From contig JAMXDE010000064.1 in NCBI GenBank assembly GCA_026770025.1, forward strand, positions 186,001 through 250,000: DNA of 64,000 nucleotides. The letters run 5' to 3'. Origin of the DNA: Craspedostauros australis. Taxonomy: Eukaryota > Bacillariophyta > Bacillariophyceae > Mastogloiales > Achnanthaceae. The notes beneath the pieces were generated by a model. That model worked only from the letters and a program-made list of their open reading frames with translations, was not told where the DNA came from and ran no database searches. Positions within the stretch are counted from its first letter, which is position 1. Each line of letters opens with the position of its first letter. Made by a program: the position numbers and the translations under genes. Below, piece after piece: positions 60,192 to 64,000 of the stretch.

Positions 60192-61233
60192 ATGCCTCTC
60201 AAAGTTGGTTCCCACGTCCTCTCCAACTTCAACCATCCCTCCCACGGATCTCATGGCGAGAAGGTCCCTCTCCGTGGCATTGTGCTGAAGTCCCTTGCTG
60301 ATCGCGTCTGGGCGATCCACTGGACCGTGCTCGAGGTTGTGTGTGACCACCAAGCTGCGACGTTGAAGCTGATCAACGAACCCATCCACCATGCCCCTCC
60401 TGACAAGATTACCGACCTCATCCACACCCGCTACATTGGGAAGGGTGTGTTGGCACTGCGACGTTTCCAGAAGAAGTGTGCATTCATCGTTGCGCCCCAT
60501 GCAGCGCTCCAGATTGGCTCAGCAGTCAGGAACATGATCGCTGGTGTATCCATCGCCCGCGAATCGATTTCAAACCACCCCAATCGCTCCCATCATGGCC
60601 ATTCTGAACCGATGCCAAGTGGTCCTCCCGCTGGATCAGACTCTGCCCCTCGCTCTCGTCGCGTCAAAGGAGCAATCTCCAATGGCGACGAGCTTCGCGC
60701 TGACGGTCACAGCAGCCGCCGCGATGCTTCTGATGCTTCTGATGCTTCTGATGGAGCTGATGGAGCTGATGGCGGCGGCAAGGTGCCAATGGGCGACGAC
60801 GCCAGCATCTTGTCAGTCCATGATGGACCGCATCTCGACTACTCCTTTTGAGGCGACCGACTGGCCGACGCAGTTCCGCACAGGGCAGCCAAGCTTGCCC
60901 TTATGGGGACGAATGTGGTTGTGGGAAAGGGCCTCGACAATCAGACCTGGATTGTGGTTCCTGACAACCACATCCAGGCCCACAGCCCTTTGCTATGCAA
61001 GACTGTGGCAGTGACTGGGTTTAACTTCCACGACACATTGCAAAAGTCAAGCAGCAACCGAAGGGGCCGTGCCAACTTGTTGCACCTCATCCAACACATC
61101 TGGCCAGGTGACTGGAAAGCGCAGGTGGACTGCTTCAACCAGCGGATCACCAATGCGAATCCAGCAAGAAATTCGATCGGAATCTCTTGCACCTTCTCCG
61201 ACAGCGAGTTCTGGGCGTTTTGGGGATCATTCT
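60192..61233 (+). pseudogene. Possible piggyBac-like transposase gene, broken by a TGA and by element G
   Basis: From the ATG at 60192 (MPLKVGSHVLSNF) the frame runs 219 codons to a TGA at 60849. It then continues in the same frame through GDRLADAVPHRAAKLALMG to 61233, where the LTR of element G begins. The first ~60 residues look like a small beta-barrel (Tudor/chromo-like; VWAIHWTVLEVV). A Ser/Asp/Ala/Gly-rich linker follows. The last part (LIQHIWPGDWKAQVDCFNQR, then SDSEFWAFWG) resembles the start of the DDE_Tnp_1_7 (piggyBac-type) domain. The catalytic region would lie beyond element G, outside the window. The family call is tentative. Confidence 0.4.
60723..60773 (+). repeat. Short tandem repeat coding DASDASDASDGADGAD
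   Basis: GATGCTTCT three times, then GATGGAGCT twice, giving an acidic low-complexity linker in the broken transposase-like gene. Confidence 0.8.
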
Positions 61234-62062
61234 TGTTGGAAATCCGGGGTGGTGTGATAGTAGAAAACTAATCGTTTGTTAGAATCTACTTCTCTGAACT
61301 GTGAGCTCTTCATTGCTCTCGATTGCAAAGTCCAATCTCCTCCTGAGATTGCCATGGGTCCTTCTGTTGGTCTAGCAGGCATCCATCTTGCATTCATCGC
61401 AAATTCATCATGGACATGCATGCACCACCGAGTACCCAATGTTCGTGCACATTAGCACGTTGTCCTCCGCTGATAGTTTCGATGCCTTAGACATCACCGA
61501 GTCGTAGGCATGACACAGATCGGCTCATTCGGTTGGATCACGGTCTCCCATGCGTTGCGGGAACGCCTTGGTTGGGAGCTTGTCCACCTCCTTGATCATC
61601 AGACATCTCCGATCATCTCCGATCGATTCTGGTCGACTCCGATCGTTTCTGATTGTTTCTTCGCCGATCACTTCACCGGCTTCCTGGAAGTTCCTCATAC
61701 CAGGTTCGTTCACAAGCCATCTCACACTTCGTGATGTTGGCCTTCCTCCAGTCCTCGTTTCTCATTGGTTGCGACATGGGGGCCGTAGTCGCTCGTGTCG
61801 TGATGTTGGTCACGGTTCCAACATCCCCGCCCCCTGCGACATACACGTGTGATTCGCATTCCTGCATTGGAGTCATGAACGTCAGGGCATGGTTCGCATT
61901 CGGCACGTGTCGTTCTCCACCGCATGAAACGTGCAGCTCACATTTTTCTGTGTCACAACGATCAAACGTGGGAGATGCGGTAATGTAGAATATCCCGATG
62001 TTCGGCTCCTTACTCTTGGGAGGTGCGGCAATTTGGTGTTTCAGAACACCCGATTCCTGACA
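61234..62062 (-). repeat. 3' LTR of element G
   Basis: 829 bp, TGTTGGAAATCCGGGG to GATTCCTGACA. It shares both termini and the GGGAGGTGCGG block with the F LTR but differs widely in the middle. A purine tract (rc of CCCTTCC) adjoins it. The partner LTR is outside the window. Confidence 0.85.
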
Positions 62063-62100
62063 CCCTTCCATTGCCGCTCCAACCATATCATCCACCATGT

Positions 62101-64000
62101 TCAGTCCAATGCTGACCTGGGCTGAATGATGCTCCCCTTGTGCCGATCGTAGATCTCCTTCTTAGTGTTCTTCGTGAATCCGTCGGAGATGTTATCTTCC
62201 GACTTCACGAATCGAGCTCTCGCCTCCTTGTTAGCAATCAGCTCTCTGATGAAGTGGTTGCGTATATCGATGTGTCTCGTTCTCGCTGATGTCGATGGAT
62301 TGGTGGCGATGAAGATCGCCCCCACGTTGTCGACCATCACATCCGCAGGTTTCTCCATCTTCAACCCGATGTCCTCCATCAGTTGAGTCAAAAAGCGGAT
62401 CTCCTTTCCAGCTTCTGACAGTGCGACATACTCGGCCTCGGTCGAGCTCAATGTCACGCTGCGTTGCGCCTTCGATCTCCAGATGATAGGCACTCCTTGC
62501 AGTAGGACCAGATGTCCTCCAACGCTGATGCGGTTGTCCTTGTCTCCAGCAAACTCGCTGTCGGTGTACACCACGATCTTCCATGCGTTGTTGTTCAACG
62601 GCTTGGGCTCCATTCTCAATCCGTATTCTCTCGTGTCCGATACGAACTTCATCACTCTCAGCATCTCCTTGTATGCTGTGGCCGTTGGCCCATCCAACAC
62701 CTTCGTGAGCTCTCGGACTGCATTCGCGATGTCTGGTCTCGAATGCTTCACCAGGTATAGAAGCATGCCCACTCCACTGCGGTATCTGCTGTGTCGGTCC
62801 TTGTCGACCTTGGGTGCTTCGCTATTCCTTTGGATCCCTTGGCCTGGCGTGCCTGGGGTTCCGTATCGTTGAAGCTTCGTCACGTCGCTCTTGAACGTAT
62901 CCGTGATGTTCTTGATGATGTGTGGCTGGTTCACCCAGCAGTTGGTTTCGCTCTTGTTGAATTCGATCCGGCAACTCAAGTAGTCTTCGAGTCCATCCTC
63001 GATCTTGATTCCGAATCGTTCGCGCTTGATGTCCTTCACCAGTCGCTTCAGTTCGAGGGTGCTTCCGATGCACAGGCAATCATCGACGTACGTCCCGATG
63101 AGGACGAGATTCCCTTCCCGATTCCGAATTAGCAGGCATGGGTCCACCTTGCTCTGCCGGAAGCCAAGCTTGATCAGGATGTCCACAAGCTTCTTATTCC
63201 ACTGCCTCGCGCTCTGAACCAACCCGTAGATGGTCTTCTTCAGTAGCAGGCATTCGTCCGGTTCATGCTCCATTCCCTTGGGGCACTGCATGTAGATCTC
63301 TTCCTCGAGGTCTCCGTGCAGGAAGGCGGTTTCGAAGTCGATGATGATGCTGTCCGTCTTCAACAACATCTTCATAGTGAGCATCACGCGGTATGTTGCA
63401 TCGTGGATCACTGGCGCATGATGAGCGGAAAAGTCCACTCCAGCGATCTGTGAATATCCACAGGCAACCAACCTGGCGCGAAAGACTCCATTCCTCTTCT
63501 CCTTGAAGACCCATTTCGTCTTCACACATCGCCGATCCCTCGGCATCTGGTTCTTCTTGATCTTTTGCCAGACTCCTCGTCTCGTCATATCGTAGAACTC
63601 CTTATTGATGGCCTCCCGCCACTTCCTTCGCCTCGCTGGATCTGCATGATCCCAGCATTCCTCGAAGGTGGTTGGGTCCAGCATCATAGCCGTGTACGCA
63701 TGCTCGGACGTCTCATTCCAATCCCCTCTCTCGACTCGTTGGCTCGCTGCGATGAATTCATCCAGCCTCATTCTCCCTTCCGTGGTGTCGATCATTAGAC
63801 TCGCCACATCTCGATTGAACATGGATATGTTCGAATGGAAGTCTCGTTCGCCCGTAGTTGCAGGGATCGCCTCAGCTGTCTCAGCTTGTTCATCGTCTCC
63901 ACTGCTTGATTCTGAGTCGGATTCATATCCAGGTGGATTGTTGTACGGGACTAAACCCCGTAGCATCCTTGACATCTTTGCCACAGGTTTCGCTGGGGGT
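62101..64000 (-). CDS. pol: Pol of element G: linker, RT and RNase H, partial at its N-terminus
   Basis: The frame is open from the right edge to a stop at 62101, over 627 codons. An acidic linker (ESDSESSSGDDEQ) precedes RT: TKWVFKEKRNG, FETAFLHGDLEEE and TYVDDCL (about residue 300 of the visible part). RNase H follows: YTDSEFAGDKDNRIS (about 475), SSTEAEYVALSEAGKE, DNVGAIFIATNPS and RHIDIRNHFIREL. All visible catalytic residues are present, so this relative of F could supply its missing functions. The frame carries on beyond 64000; no start is assigned. Confidence 0.92.
   Translation of the reverse strand, partial: PPAKPVAKMSRMLRGLVPYNNPPGYESDSESSSGDDEQAETAEAIPATTGERDFHSNISMFNRDVASLMIDTTEGRMRLDEFIAASQRVERGDWNETSEHAYTAMMLDPTTFEECWDHADPARRRKWREAINKEFYDMTRRGVWQKIKKNQMPRDRRCVKTKWVFKEKRNGVFRARLVACGYSQIAGVDFSAHHAPVIHDATYRVMLTMKMLLKTDSIIIDFETAFLHGDLEEEIYMQCPKGMEHEPDECLLLKKTIYGLVQSARQWNKKLVDILIKLGFRQSKVDPCLLIRNREGNLVLIGTYVDDCLCIGSTLELKRLVKDIKRERFGIKIEDGLEDYLSCRIEFNKSETNCWVNQPHIIKNITDTFKSDVTKLQRYGTPGTPGQGIQRNSEAPKVDKDRHSRYRSGVGMLLYLVKHSRPDIANAVRELTKVLDGPTATAYKEMLRVMKFVSDTREYGLRMEPKPLNNNAWKIVVYTDSEFAGDKDNRISVGGHLVLLQGVPIIWRSKAQRSVTLSSTEAEYVALSEAGKEIRFLTQLMEDIGLKMEKPADVMVDNVGAIFIATNPSTSARTRHIDIRNHFIRELIANKEARARFVKSEDNISDGFTKNTKKEIYDRHKGSIIQPRSALD

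Larger units (their letters stand above)
61234..64000 (-). mobile_element. Element G: copia element, 3' part, continues past the right edge
   Basis: A 3' LTR at 61234-62062 is followed on the minus strand by a Pol ORF open to the window end. The LTR termini and the RT/RNase H sequence show that it belongs to the family of element F, but here the Pol frame is intact. It inserted into the possible transposase gene. Confidence 0.88.

Overview
This is a gene-poor, repeat-dense stretch of a nuclear eukaryotic genome, most likely from a diatom or a related stramenopile. That assignment is inferred from the style of the retroelements: the copia Pol at the left edge has a DSGANGG protease and an NGNTLW motif entering the RT domain, and the central copia family has a CHHC Gag knuckle and a DNC protease. 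I recognised no rRNA genes, CRISPR arrays or bacterial-type operons.

Left to right. 1-4730: a minus-strand copia element running off the left edge (Gag-Pol from an ATG at 3877, a 3 x 50 bp leader repeat and an LTR-like block). 5298-5890: the C-terminal end of a LINE-type ORF. 6663-14594: element A, a complete young minus-strand copia (LTRs differ at 1 of 792 bases, 6-bp target duplication, 2081-aa Gag-Pol) sitting in a small ORF. 15644-23646: element B, an older relative with a truncated 3' LTR, an 8-bp duplication frameshift and a nested miniature LTR element (TRIM1, 21935-22597). Each TRIM1 LTR contains a tRNA-type Pol III unit.

24096-32064: one large minus-strand ankyrin-repeat gene, roughly 1580 codons once insertions are discounted. 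It is broken by a one-base deletion near 30916, by a 2850-bp terminal-inverted-repeat element (24805-27654, TA duplication) and by a second miniature LTR element (TRIM2, 24396-24752). Removing the two insertions restores the frame exactly at both sites.

32352-59419: a tandem array of one copia family. It has four 665-bp LTRs and three internal regions, nearly identical, with one 5-bp target duplication (ACCAT) around the whole array. Gag and Pol are in one frame separated by a single TGA. Pol has no ATG for about 99 codons, and a hairpin starts 6 nt after the TGA, which together point to stop-codon readthrough. The middle copy is split by element F (45480-52082), whose LTRs are nearly identical but whose interior is decayed. 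60192-61233: a broken gene, possibly piggyBac-like, cut by the 3' LTR of element G, a minus-strand copia that leaves the window on the right.

The gene content is thus mostly self-replicating elements nested in each other and in two or three host genes. The most interesting signals are the Pol III promoter inside the TRIM1 LTRs with a half-tRNA primer site, the readthrough cassette in the array, the single-TSD trimer, and the young but coding-dead element F.
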